Assembly (NCBI GenBank): GCA_033002965.1
Contig: JAURVB010003208.1
Span: 1 to 64,000 of the forward strand
Source: Piper betle
Lineage: Eukaryota > Streptophyta > Magnoliopsida > Piperales > Piperaceae
Direction: 5' to 3'
DNA length: 64,000 nucleotides
Each line of letters opens with the position of its first letter. Position 1 is the stretch's first letter. Below the pieces are notes generated by a model that was given only the letters and a program-made list of their open reading frames with translations, made no database searches and had not been told where the DNA came from. Shown piece by piece: positions 35,471 to 48,016 of this stretch. A program made the translations under genes and the position numbers.

Positions 35471-37131
35471 AATTGTTATCATCACCTCCTATGTACATTA
35501 TTCTCTTCATTATTGATGACTTTGAGGTAATTCTTGGCAACAATTTCTTTGTGTCAGTTTGTGTAGGAGCGCTTCCACACTTAGGAGGAGTGATGGTTAT
35601 GTATCAGGGCAATGGTTGCTTCGTACTGGGAAATAGCAAACCCATTGGAGTAGGAGATCTGAAGGCTGATGAGGGGCAACTAGCATGTTGCAGGTGGCCA
35701 TGGGTAGTGAAGAGAAGAGTTCTACTCATCTTGCATATATGGTATGTGGGGAGGAGGAGCTCCCCATTGACCAGAGAAACCAGCTAGGCCAGATTTCCAG
35801 CAGGTGACCAGCCGTGTATATGTCTTCCATGCAGCTAGGAGAGGGTTGCAACAGCTTAGTGGAGATTGCCAAGGCCCCAGCCTAGGTATCAGGGAGGATA
35901 CCTAGAGGACTTTTCGAGCTGTGGAATCCGATTGAGGGTCAGCTTGGCGCAGTAGAGTCCGTAGGGCAGAAAGTTGGCAAGGTGTGTGTGGGAAAGACTA
36001 AGTTCCAATTAGGGGTGGATTTGCCGAAATTTAGCACAATGATCCAATTATGGAACTTCTTGGAGTTGGCTAGCTACTTCGGGGAGTATTTCAGGGATTA
36101 CATGAGAGAGTTGCTGTGAATGAGCAGGGGGAGGCTCTATATCCTTGTTGGTGGAGAAGTGCAACAATCCATGTAGATGACATGGGATATTTGGTGGGCA
36201 GTAATTCATGGAGTTGGTTGGAAGGATTGAAGACTCACTGATATCATTGGTTGATGATACTAACTAATGATGAGGCGCAGGGAGGCTCATTATATCTGGA
36301 GTACCTACAGATGGAGACGAGGAGCCAGTAGGAGATCAGCTTTTTCCTTGAGTTGGAGGAGATGTTTATTATGAAGAGTGTAGTGGATAGATTATTGGAG
36401 TTTGTAGTCTTCATGGAGGATCCAAAACCATGTTCGACCAAGACTACTAGAGATTTGTTTTTTCAGAGGGGAGTCAGACACTTCGAGATATATGCTAATG
36501 GAGTAAGTGTTGAATCTGGAGTTAGGGTTTCACTTACTACTTTGTTTAGCTTGCAGGGAAGCAAACCAAACCCTCTATAACCACTTATCTAGTTAGATGG
36601 CCACTAGATGAGATGAGTACTTGTTGGAAGAATGACTAGTAGTGTTCTACATGGAGGTGGACAGAAATGGTTGAAATACTTGATTTACTAGTTACATCAC
36701 ATAGTCTTGAAGGGAGTGCTTTGAGTCGACAACATTTGGGACCTCAACGAGTTGTTTATCCGAGTTTGATAAGGAGTAAATGGAACTTGATCGCTAGAGC
36801 ACATAGCTGATGGGAGTGTATAGGGGTACATGCGACGTTTGTTGCATGCCAGATCGAGGATGATGTGATAGAGGAGCTGGTATCACTCAGCTATGGATCT
36901 ATGGTACATAAAGCAAATGCGTGGCTAAATTTTCTATTCCTAGTGGAGGCTGAGGGGCTGAATCTTCTTGTACGAGACAAGGTGTATCATTGGATGGAGG
37001 ACATACTATGGTAGAGAATTAGGTTCGACTTTACAAGAAAGGGGGCGGACTTTCCTTCCGATAAGAACATCGGCCGTCATTGGTGGGGGAGGATGCTACG
37101 GTCTTGATTCATGGGCTGCCTAGATACCTAG
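35471..37131 (+). pseudogene. retrotransposon coding relics, protease-like plus unidentified frame
   Basis: The frame at 35473-35787 contains IIDDFEVILGNNFF followed by PHLGGVMVMYQGNGCFV. This resembles the end of a gypsy retropepsin (D-F-x-V-I-L-G-x-x-F-F .. P.LGG). Downstream frames are broken but coding-like: one near 36677-37016 has only one internal stop over ~110 codons (IEDDVIEELVSLSYGS, DKVYHWMEDILW) and I cannot assign it. At its right end, 37113-37131, the reverse strand reads AGGTATCTAGGCAGCCC next to an LTR terminus, a plausible mutated Met primer site for a minus-strand element. The region is thus probably a mosaic of two retrotransposon pieces. Confidence 0.5.
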
Positions 37132-37445
37132 TGTAACACCCCAAATCTAGTTTGCTATTAACCAAACTGGAAATGTTACTAGGGACCAAACTGATTCTCA
37201 ATTCAATTAATTTAGTCAACCCAAATTTAAGCTGAAGGGGCCTACTATAAGCATCATAAGATGAAAAACATGCCACAATGAATGTATGAAATGCACAACC
37301 TAGTAGGACGCTACATGAATGATATAATGACAAAAAGAATCACGCCAAAATCAAAATCACATCGCAATCAATTTAAATATTATGGAAATCCTGCAAATAG
37401 ACGGATAGGGTTTCCCTAAAAGTACAATAAGGAAACTACCCTATC
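37132..37445 (-). repeat. long-LTR fragment, minus orientation
   Basis: It starts TGTAACACCCCAAATCTAG and runs 314 bases to CTACCCTATC, where a second LTR beginning TGTAACACCCCG interrupts it. Both share TTCCC(C)TAAAAGTACAATA text, so the two are related subfamilies and the second is nested in the first. Confidence 0.75.
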
Positions 37446-40009
37446 TGTAACACCCCGTTTCGGCTCACCCGTGAACCGACCCGGAAATGTCACCGGCGAC
37501 CGAACCGTTCGCTAATCTACTAGATTCGGTTAAGCCGACCCGGATCTACTCTCGGCGTCTCAAGATGGAGATGCAAATGTGAAATGCATGAATGGGAACA
37601 ATTGGGTTCTAATGCGGTCCTACATGCATGCTATGATGTACAAGCAAAAACAAGACAAAACAATAAATGAGAAACCAAAAGAAAATATATGCTATTACGG
37701 AAAAACAGACAGAGTTTCCCCTAAAAGTACAATAGGGGCCAACCTGTCCACAACAAGGGTATATAAATATTTTATGAAAATACGATAACACATACCAATC
37801 TACATTGACATTAAATCATTATCTCATTCATTTTTACCCGAGCCGAGTCTGAACTCCAAGGCTCCCTACTCATTCATATTTATCAGTTCATTTCATAACA
37901 AGTAATTCATTCAAGCAAACACATCAAAATTATCATTTACATAACAATAACACACCATCATTATACATACGTTACACGTGGCAGGTACATGTGTGCGCGG
38001 TTCCGTGCTGCTCCTCCGCAGTCCCGACAGCTTTCATCGCTCGCATTCCTCACCTACATATATATAGAAAAACCGTCAGTAACGAGTGTTACCGGCCCGG
38101 AAAATAACTAATATCAATCTGGCACAGGAGAGCAAACTCTCCTGTTGAATCAAAACCATATACTTCCTCAAGAACTCTCATCAGGGCACATACGGGAGCC
38201 GTCGCCCTTGGGTTGACAGCGTCCCTCTATCTTTCTCATTCTCATACCTTGGCCATTTCTCTATCGCTTCTCGCATCAAATTTCATTCCTTACCGCCCTC
38301 TGCACCTTCCATATTACTCCTGGCCTTGAGCACAAAGGCCGAGCACTCTCAGGCAGTCGCCTTCAGTACCCTTTGAACCACAAGTCTAGACATGCGCTGC
38401 ATTGCAGTACCCGTAAACCTCCACACTTCTCCGGGTTTGAGGAACTCAAAGGTGGAGTTGTCCGAATCCTTCGGGAACGAAGTGGGTTCTCCCCAGCTCC
38501 AGAGCCCGCTCTTCTGAGCACACGCCCTATCTGAAGACGTGGCCGCAAGTAACCCTCATCCCATCTCTCACCGGAAACGCGAAAACTATACATATATAGG
38601 CCTGGGTTGGGATTTATACAATAGGCCCGAAGGCAACTTGAGCTGGATCTGAAGTTCGAAAACAAACTCGAGGGATCTCATCCTCGAGGGTTATTAATCC
38701 GAAAAATCTGTTGGCTAAATGGCCCGAGTTAAGTGGGATCCGATAAAACTCCACTTAACTCATCCTGCACAGGATAAATCAAATGCACAATAGAGTAGCG
38801 TAAATCAGAGAACGAGTCCTAAATCGGACCTGGTAGAAGCTCCAAACGGGTCCACGCGCCTAGGCGGCGAGCTCCTACACCGTACCTATACAATCAAGCT
38901 AAAAACTAACGCCCGCATGATGAATCACACATCCTATAGCATGCACACACAATCAACACAATCACTCATCAATCAACACACATCAACCTATATCAATTCT
39001 AGCAAGTCTACTTAGGCATAGTTTGTATTAGATCAAGATCATTACCTAGTTACCCTAATTAGTTTCTTAGCCTCCATTTTTAACACCACTCAACCAAACA
39101 ATTTCATATTTCTATTCTTAATCAAACCTACATTAAAAATATATATATTTATAACACACACACAAATCCTGGCATGCAATTCTAATAACCAATATTTTTA
39201 AATAATTAAATTAAAATAAATTATACCTCGCGTTGTCGAAAATCGGCGACGGCTAGGGTTTCCGTTTCGTGGCTCGAAACTCGAATTCGACACCTAGCGG
39301 CGTCCGAAGTCCGATCAGATTGGACCGGGTGCGTTCGGCGGATGATCCGGCGAATTTCCCACGAATTCGATTTTCCAACGGTTCCGGCGGTTTTCCGGCG
39401 AGTGTCGGCGATTTTCCGGCAGGTGTCGGCGGTTTTCCGGCGGATTCGATGTTTTCCGGTGATGATTCGGGACGGGGCAATCAGGGGGTCTATCGGCACC
39501 AGCTCGACGAGCTCTGGTCCGATGGTGGTGTCAAACAAGGCAGCTGGGGCGGCGATGACCGTCGACGGCGGTGTCGAAAATGGGCGGCGGTGGCGGTGTG
39601 CTCCGATCGGGGCTACGGCCGGCCTCGACGGCGGTCGGGATGATGCACACATGGACATGCACAAGTATAATTATCTAACCTTAATTAACAGCAATATGGA
39701 CATGCACACATTTTAATTAACTAATCAATTATTTTTCATAATTACAACAACATAATTTCAAAACCATAAAATTAGTACATAATCAAATCTATAAATATTA
39801 CCAAAATGATGCATATGCGAATGATGGTCAATAATATTAAAAAAATAAAAATAAAATCTTTATCCCTAAGTTGACGATTATGCGGGGATGGTGGCGACAG
39901 CCGCGGTTGCTGATGCCGTGAGAAGGGAGACAACAGCTATGGCTGCCATCCCAAGGGTGACACTGAGAAGGGAAAGTGTAGCTCGACGTGGTTGGAGCAC
40001 CACTGGTCG
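37446..40009 (-). mobile_element. long LTR (subfamily I), minus orientation, chimeric right part
   Basis: 37446-39645 is the reverse complement of the 3' two-thirds of the solo LTR at 13127-15963: GTTTCGGCTCACC end, TATA box as GATTTATACA at 38611-38620, GC-rich tract with the telo-box complement at 39254-39261. From about 39645 it switches to a different, related LTR text, including two copies of ATGGACATGCACA (about 39649 and 39696). That text continues to 40009, where an 8 kb element is inserted. The LTR probably resumes at 48017-49028. Confidence 0.75.
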
Positions 40010-42573
40010 TGTAAAACCCCAGTTTCGGCTTATGGTTTTACCCAATTTTAGTTTTTTCCAGTTCGGGCAATCTCAAATCGATTCGAGCAAACTCAAGCCA
40101 AAGCAATTTTAAGAATATGAGTATGAAGCCCAGATGGGCATATGAGCATGTTATGGAGGTTGAGTATACCCGACATGCAATGATAATTTCAGTTATGATA
40201 TAATTGAGTATGAGTTATTAGTGTATATGTGAGGTATACATGTGATTTTTATGAGTGAGCTAAGATTTTAGGCCTAGATCTATGCCGATGCAGCGTTTAG
40301 TATCTGTTTGGGATTTTTAAGGTATTTCATATACATGTATCTTAAGGATTTCGGATCACTGGTTTGTGCCCCTATGGGCTTAGCTAGATTGAGTTTAGGG
40401 TTCGAGGCCCACTTAGCCTTCTTGCCTCGATTCCCGCCTATATAGTCACTATGAGGACTTGGGTCAACTTTGACTTTAGACGGTCTCAATCCGAGCTTTC
40501 CATCCATATATATAGTGCATATACCCATAGGTGGGTCCCATTAGGCCACAAGTTGTCGGATGTCTAGATCATGCCACATGGCAAGATCTGAGCCGTCCAC
40601 TCAGCCTTATCTTCACCCTTTGATCTGAGCCATCCACCGCACCCGGCAGCGATCCATTCTTTCTGTTTTCCGGTCAGCTCATGGCCGGACTCCTCCGGCC
40701 ATCACCACCATCACATTCCTCCTCCTCCCCTCTTTTGATCGCAACCGACGGCCACTTTGGGCGTATTTTGGCAACTGGCATCGCCGCACCCAGTTTGGCC
40801 TGCTAACCTGGATCCCATTCGTGTCTGCGTCCGCCCACCCCAGACCGCATATACCTGTCCACGTCTGCATCCACATGTCTACATCCATGTCTGCTTGGTC
40901 ATACCCGAGTCCACCAGCCCATGTCCATGTCGTGTACATCAACCTAGCCAACCCAGCCCATTTTCCAGTTAACCCAGACTAGGTTGGTTCAGCCCGTTCA
41001 TTTCAATCTGGTTCAGCTTGATTCAGTCAAGTGCAACCTATTTTCAACTATTTGTCGACAGTTTTCGGTAATTCAAGACATTAGTTTATTTATTTATTTA
41101 TTTATCTATTATTTCTTTATTTATTTTTATTATTTATTTATATGTTTATTGTATATGATGTATGTTTACATGATTATTTGTTATTATTAATATTATATAT
41201 ACTTATTAATGTTAGTCTTTTTATGTTTTACCAAATTGTATTTATTTATTTATTTATTTACTTACTTGCCCGTTGTGTGTATGTTATTATTTAATTATAT
41301 TTACTTACATATTCGATAATGATGACTCTGATACTATTATTATTCATGATAAATCAAAATAAAATAACTATTTATTTATTTATTTATAGAATGATTATGT
41401 ATTTACTTATTTAATTGTTTATATGATTACTAACACGAGTATATATAATATTTACTAGTGTTTAGCCATTTACGTATATAGTATATGATATTATTATTTT
41501 ATGATTAGAGTATTGATTGTTTTTATGTATTTATTATCTCTCTATTTATTCATGATTGCTTGTATTTATTTATTTATTATTTATTATTAGTTATTTTCTT
41601 TTTTATGCCTTGATTTACATGTTGTGTGTTTAGTGGTATGTTTATTTAGTATAGTCTTTTTATTAGGATCTATTAATGATGTGAGCACACACCATTAGCA
41701 TGCATCATTTTCTTAGTAGTGGGTTTCACTGTAGGTTACGGAGTCCGAGCTCGCTATAGATGTGTCGATGTGCTTGGAGCTTGGACCATAGGTCCGTAGG
41801 ACTCTCACTCTCTCCTTGATTCCTTGAGTGTTGAGTTTAATCATGTTTTATATGTAGGACGACATCGGCAGTGTTTTATTGCATCCCACTCGGTCAAGCA
41901 ATTTAGCTATGTTTTCTACGCATGTTTAATAAAAGTACAAGGATGAGATCCCTTGTTGGTTTTTAAACTAAAGCTCCAGAAATGTATGATGCAAGCCTCT
42001 TCCCTAAGCCTATTATAAAAGTACACACATTTTTACGGATTTTACAAATAAGAGAATGAGCAGCATGGAGATATGTATGAATCGCACTAGTACTCCTTCA
42101 AACTCTAAGGTAGTGCGGTGTATGAGGGTATTGCATAATGCAACTCATTTCCAGAATTTGTGGCACTAACTTAACTGTTCCTTTTGCCACTTGAGTACCG
42201 TGGTGGGTGATATGGAAGATGTGAGGGCATAAGCGTTATATGTATGAATATGATTATGAGCTGTGCATGTGAGTTGACACTTGTTTAAGTATGCTTGCTT
42301 ATTGCTCAGTGTGAGGCAATCTTGAAGTTTTATAAGTTTTGGTGGGTAATGGAATACTCTTGAGCTCAATGCAGTTATTTACTTTATTGTTTTTATTTAT
42401 ATTTGATGTGTTTGATGTATATTTAACAATGTCTTCTATTTGTGTGACACCAAGAAGGTTGTTCGATCTATTTCATCGATCGAGTTATACCAACCAATAA
42501 CTTTAAATATGACTTGAGTCGATTGTAACATTTCTGATTCGGTTCTTAAGTAAACCAAAATTTGGGTGTTACA
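40010..42573 (+). repeat. 5' LTR of the LARD-like element (subfamily II)
   Basis: It starts TGTAAAACCCCAGTTTCGG and ends TTTGGGTGTTACA, 2,564 bp. It contains an ATTT-rich tract (about 41085-41610) and a TATA box TATAAAA (42014-42020). It shares with subfamily I the core around GGATGAGATCCCTTG and the TATA box, but lacks the GC-rich ATG module. Confidence 0.9.
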
Positions 42574-42576
42574 AAT

Positions 42577-42592
42577 TGGTGTTAGAGCCATG
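42577..42592 (+). promoter_or_regulatory. Met-tRNA primer binding site
   Basis: TGGTGTTAGAGCCATG begins 3 bases after the LTR end. It matches the initiator-Met primer site TGGTATCAGAGCC with two C-to-T or A-to-G type changes. Confidence 0.85.
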
Positions 42593-45216
42593 TCATGGTC
42601 AATTGAGATGGAAGACTTTTGTTTTGAGCAAAGTGTGTGAAGCTGTCCTTAGCCAAGCCGATAGGTATTTCTTTTTGTATTTTTCAGTGTTTCAGATTTT
42701 TTGATTAGTCAAACGTGAGCAATGCATGTTTCAGTGTTAATAGAGGAGTTATGAGATGGATATGAGATTATGATTTTAGTAGATGCCAACATGGATCTTA
42801 TAGGATGTCATGATAACCTTAGAGACGCATCTTTGCTTTTACTGTGCTAAAGATTTGGACAACTTAAGAGTCTTCACAAGCTCAATTAGGTGAGGTTGAG
42901 TTAGATGGTTACTAGGAGTACGTAGAACTTTGGCAACTACATTGCAGTGGTTGCTTGTCTTTCGCATGTCACTACATCAGTCCTTCCTTGGGATGTGGTC
43001 TATATTATGAGATGAAGTTATCAAAGATGACATATATAGGGAGTTGAAGTATGGTGGCATTGACAAAGTTAGTTGGCGAATGAGTTGGACCATTGAGTGC
43101 CTGAAGCAGATCTATTAGGCACAGACCAAGGTCTACATTGGGCAACATAGACCTTCAGATAGATCCTTGTGGATGGAGGATGTGACTATGCAAGTAGATC
43201 CACTTAAGCACTTGGAATACTAGAAGCACAGAAGAGAGTTTGGGCAGATAATTTAGATGAACCACTTCCAGGAGATAACAGTTGATGAGGATGAGTAGCG
43301 AGGTGGATTTACAGTCCCATGGACACTTCACCGCCTCCCCTCTTCCACTAGTGTATGTTTGTCTTAATATTATTGTTGGCCACTCTTCACTATATAGAAG
43401 CATGAACACATTAAGAATGAGCGAGATTACCTTTGACTGCGGATTAAGATGGTTGAATAGATGTCACTCGATTTGAGAGGGCTAGATCAGTTATGGCTAT
43501 TGAGAACTAGTCAGTGTTTATTGGAGCAATCAGCCCAAATTTTAGGAGATACATATAGGCTCAACATTCTTTTTCCATCGTGCATGTCACCACTGAGTTG
43601 CACAACCATTTGTGATGCACAACCGCAGTTCGAGTAGAAAAATCTTCGTCTATGATGCACAACCACCGTCTGAATTACCAAGCCATCGACCATGATGCAC
43701 TACCACCGACTGAATAACACTGCAACCATCTATATGGTCAGGATTAGGCTTCAGCACATGGATAGCACAACCGTCTGATTAGAACAATCATCGTCTGTGA
43801 TGCACAACCATTGTCTGAGTTACCCAGCCATCGACCGTGATGCACTACCATCGATCGAATAACACTACCGCCATCCGCTTTACCTAACCACTATCCGTGA
43901 TGCACAACCACTGTCCGTATATTGCACTACTTCCGACTGAGTGAGTAGTTGTAGTGAAAGCAAAGTCCAAGTAGTTACCTCATCCTACAGAAGGATAACA
44001 GCTTGAGGATGTTCTTAGCTTTACACAGAGCCCAAATGTCACAGCATTGAGAGCATAGTTGGGTCAAAGATTGAGGACAAGATATAGCTATGGTAACATC
44101 AGTCAGGTAGAGTAAAGTTAGGTGCATTGAGATAATTTTGAAGAGATGATACAAGATTGATTTCACTTGCCATCTTGCATACTATCACCTTGACCTGACA
44201 TCCATTGGTCAAATGTGTATTGCAAGATAGTGTTAGTGATAGTCTTATAGGGATCATCAGACAGTGTTAGTGAGTCTGTTAGGGATATATATGGACAATA
44301 TCCGAGAACAGAGTAGTGTGACCTCCAGATGAGATGGCCACACTGGTAAGATTGTTCAATCACCATGATAGCAAATGTATGAGTTATAGCCAAGGTATAC
44401 ACATCATGCAGATGGTCAGACATGTAGTGTGACCTCAGCTGACGAGAGGAGTTCGACTTGTATTAGAATTTTGTGCATAGATGATGGGTTTAGTGAGGGA
44501 GCATCCATTAGGGAAACATTATTTTCCTTGTACTTTGCCAGCATGATTAGGTCCTTACCTTGAGACATAGGATTTAGCTATTACTCCGAGTATATGAGGT
44601 ACCATCATGGTACTATATAGGACTTACAGTATAGGTAGCCGATGACAGACCAGTTTGGAGGAGACAACTACACCCAAGCTTGGGAGCGACACAGACAGAG
44701 ACTTCAGTCATACTAGATCATATTGACTAGATAGAGGGCCATCAGTATATGCTCATCTTGACTTATAGTTTTGCTTGAGAGTCTACCACAACGGTAGTAG
44801 TCATGTGAGTTAAGATTAGTGCTACAAATCGGTACGGGACGGCAGGTCACACAACACTAAAGAATGGAGGAGACACATGTCAAACCTCACTATGAGTCCC
44901 CATAGACTTGATGAGAGAGAGAGGTTCTTTGGGTCATTTGAACCCTATCCGTTCAAAAGTGCATGACTAGTACAGTATCAAGAAACACATGTCTATTGTT
45001 AGTTGATTAAACTAGAGCCACTTAGGAGCCATCTCGTAGAATCGTCGTTGATTGGCTGTTCCATAGGCTGGCCACCTATGGCGGAGTCCAATCATGATGA
45101 TCTTATAGACATGTCCGTAGACCTACCCATATTTGTGAGTCACTTAGTATCCTATACAAAGTTTCATTACCCACAGTGACTTAGATAGACATCCTTACAT
45201 GACCACATATAGAGAC
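42593..45216 (+). other. non-coding interior of the LARD-like element
   Basis: No frame exceeds 90 residues and none shows a Gag or Pol signature. A purine-rich, degenerate stretch at 42890-43290 has weak coding character with several stops. A 20-bp periodic array lies at 43649-43933. The 3' end of the interior and the first ~220 bases of the 3' LTR have been deleted at about 45216. Confidence 0.6.
43649..43933. repeat. 20-bp periodic minisatellite
   Basis: Successive 20-base units are visible, for example TCTATGATGCACAACCACCG, TCTGAATTACCAAGCCATCG, ACCATGATGCACTACCACCG. A second run of seven units starts at about 43794. Units alternate between GATGCACAACC and TTACCnAGCC types, giving a higher-order 80-base pattern. 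One unit text (CCGCCATCCGCTTTACCTAA) also occurs in the 3' LTR near 47142. Confidence 0.88.
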
Positions 45217-48016
45217 ATATAGTGTGATTTTTATGAGTTAGCCAAGATTTTAGGCCTAGATATAGGCTAATGTAGCATTTAGTATCCGTTTGGGATTTTC
45301 AGGGTATCTCATTTACATGCATCTTAGGGATTTCGGATCTTTGTTTTGTGCCCCTATGGGCTCAGCTAGATTGAGTTTAGGGTTTGAAGCCCAGTTAGCT
45401 TTCTTGCCTCGATTCCTGCCTATAGAGTCATTTTGAGGACTCGGGTCAATTTTAACTTTAGTCTGTCTTGATTTGAACTTTTCGTCCATATGTATAGTGC
45501 ATATACCCATAGGTGGGCCCCATTAGGCCATGAGTTGTCGGATGTCCAGATCATGCTACGTGGCAAGATCTAAGCTATCCACTTGGCGTTATCTTCACCC
45601 TTTGATTTCTAGTGACTTCCCCATGATTCTACATGATTTTCACCTCCGATGCCACCTCCACTTCGACTCGCCGCCGACGAGTCTCCACCTCACCCCTGGC
45701 CACTGGATTGGTACGACCGTGAATACCTCGCGGTCAGCTATCAGTCCGTACCCACGATCGCCATCGCATTGCCGTAGTCGCTGCCGGCGACGATGTTTTG
45801 CCACTGCCGCCACCTGTTCAAGCCATTTTTCGGCACCGGTGAGTGTCCTCCGGTGAAGCCTACTACCCTGACGGCTTTGCCTAGCCGAAATCTACAGTTT
45901 GGGACCAACACCGTCCACCTCGCGGCCGCAAATGCTGCCACCGACGTCGCCACCATCACGTTCCTCCTCCTCCCCTCTTTCGATCGCGACCGATGGTAGC
46001 CTTCGTAGTGCTGCCGTGGGCGTATTTTGGTGACAGGCACTGCCTCCTCTGGTCTTGCCCACTTACCTGCGTCCAGCTCGTGTCCGCATTTGCCTGCCCT
46101 CGACCATGTCTACCTACCCTTGGCCACGTCTGCCTGGTCATGCTCGAGTTCACCAGCCCATGTCCATGTCCGCGTCCATCAGCCTAGCCAACTCAGCCCA
46201 TTTTCCAGTTAACCTAGACCAGGTTGGTTCAGCCCATTTAGTTCAATCTGGTTCAACTTGGTTTGGTTCGGTTCAGCCTGTTTTCACATGTTTTTCGTCG
46301 GTTTTCGGTAGTTCAAAAACCCTTACATTAGTTTATATGCATATTAACATTATTTAACATAATTTGATGTTATAAGTGTTTTCATTATTTATTTATCTAT
46401 TATTTATTTATTTATTCATTATTATTTATTTATTTTTATTTATATTTTTTTCGTATATGATGTATGTTTACATGATTATTTGTTATTATTAATATTATAT
46501 ATACTTATTAATGTTAGTATTTTTTGTTTACTAAATTGTATATGTTTATATATTTACTTGTTCATTGCATGTATGTTATTATTTAATTGTAATTAATTAT
46601 GTATTCTGTAATGATGACTATGATATTATTTTTATTTTTATTAATAACACGAGTATATATAATATTTACTAGTGTTTAGCCATTTACATATATAGTATAT
46701 GATATTATTATTATTTTATGATTGGAGTATTGATTATTTTTATGTATTTATTATCTCTCTATTTATTCATGATTGTATATATTTATTTATTTATTATTTA
46801 TCATTAGTTATTTTCTTTTTTATGCCTCGATTTATGTGTTGTGTGTTAGGGGTATGTTTATTTAGTATATTTTTTTATTAGGATATATTAATGATGTGAG
46901 CACATACCACGATCATGCATCATATAGAGATGTCAGCATTTTCTTTGTAGTGGGTTTCGCCGAAAGTTACGGAGTCCGAGCTCACCGTAAGTTACAAAGT
47001 CCAAGCTCGCCGAAGATGTGTTGATGTGTTTGGAGCTTAGATCACATGTCTGTAGGACTCTCACTCTCTGCTTGACTCCTTATGTGTCGAGTTTAATTGT
47101 GTTTTATATGTAGGATGGCATTGGCGTCCGAGTCATATAGACCGCCATCCGCTTTACCTAATAGTTCGAGTCATATAAACCGTGATGTGCTTTACATCCC
47201 TCCGATGTCGGGCCATATAGATGTGTTTTCTACGCATGTTTAATAAAACTAAAAGGATGACAATCCCTTGTTCATTTTCAAACTGAAGCTCCAGAAATGT
47301 ATGGTACATGCCTCTTCCCTAAGCCTATTATATAAATATGCACTTTTTTACGGATTTCACAAATAAGAGAGTTAACGGTATGAAGATATGTATGAATCAC
47401 TCTAGTACTCCTTCAAACCTTGCGGTAGTGTGGTGTATGAGGGTACTGCGTAATGTAGGGCATTTTCGAAATTCGTAGCACTAACTTAACTATTCCTTTT
47501 AGTACTCGAGTACCATGGTGGGTGATATGGAAGATGTGAGGGCATAAACGTTATATGTATGAATATGATTATGAGCTGCGCATGCGAGCCGACACTTGTT
47601 TAAGTATGTTTGCTTACCACCTCCTGTGAGGCAATCTTTAAGTTTATAAGTTTTCGTGGGTAATGGAATACCCATTTGCCAGATTGTATTAGTTATTTTT
47701 TGGACCAGTAACATTCGTTACTAATATTTTTCATATAATATATGTAGGTTTTGCAAATGTTGAGTTGACTTTGGTGGGAGGACAGATAAACGCTACACAC
47801 AGTTGAGCTCAACATAGTTATTTACTTTATTGTTTTTATTTATATTTAATGTGTTTGATGCATATTTAACAATGTCGCCTATTCTCGTGACATGAAGAAG
47901 GTTGTTCGATCTATTTCATCGATTGAGTTGTACCGACCGATATATTTAAATATGACTTGTGTCGATCATAACATTTCTGATTTGGTTCTTAAATAAACCG
48001 AAATTGGGGTGTTATA
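45217..48016 (+). repeat. 3' LTR of the LARD-like element, 5'-truncated
   Basis: It matches 40230-42573 from GTGATTTTTATGAGT onward. TATA box TATAAAT lies at 47331-47337. The end is GGGGTGTTATA (C-to-T in the terminal TTACA). It carries an extra block (46935-47225) in which the GTTACGGAGTCCGAGCTC segment is duplicated and minisatellite-like text is inserted. The promoter-like text and ATTT-rich tract (46385-46800) mirror the 5' LTR. Confidence 0.85.

Larger units (their letters stand above)
40010..48016 (+). mobile_element. LTR-retrotransposon derivative with non-coding interior (LARD-like)
   Basis: 5' LTR 40010-42573, Met-tRNA primer site 42577-42592, interior 42593-45216, 3' LTR 45217-48016 lacking its first ~220 bases. 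The interior has no gag or pol domain in any frame, only broken frames and a 20-bp minisatellite. Such long-LTR, non-coding elements are called LARDs and depend on enzymes of relatives. The flanks GGTCG (40005-40009) and GGCCA (48017-48021) differ by two transitions consistent with methyl-CpG decay of an original GGCCG duplication (inference). It lies inside a minus-strand subfamily I LTR. Confidence 0.75.
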
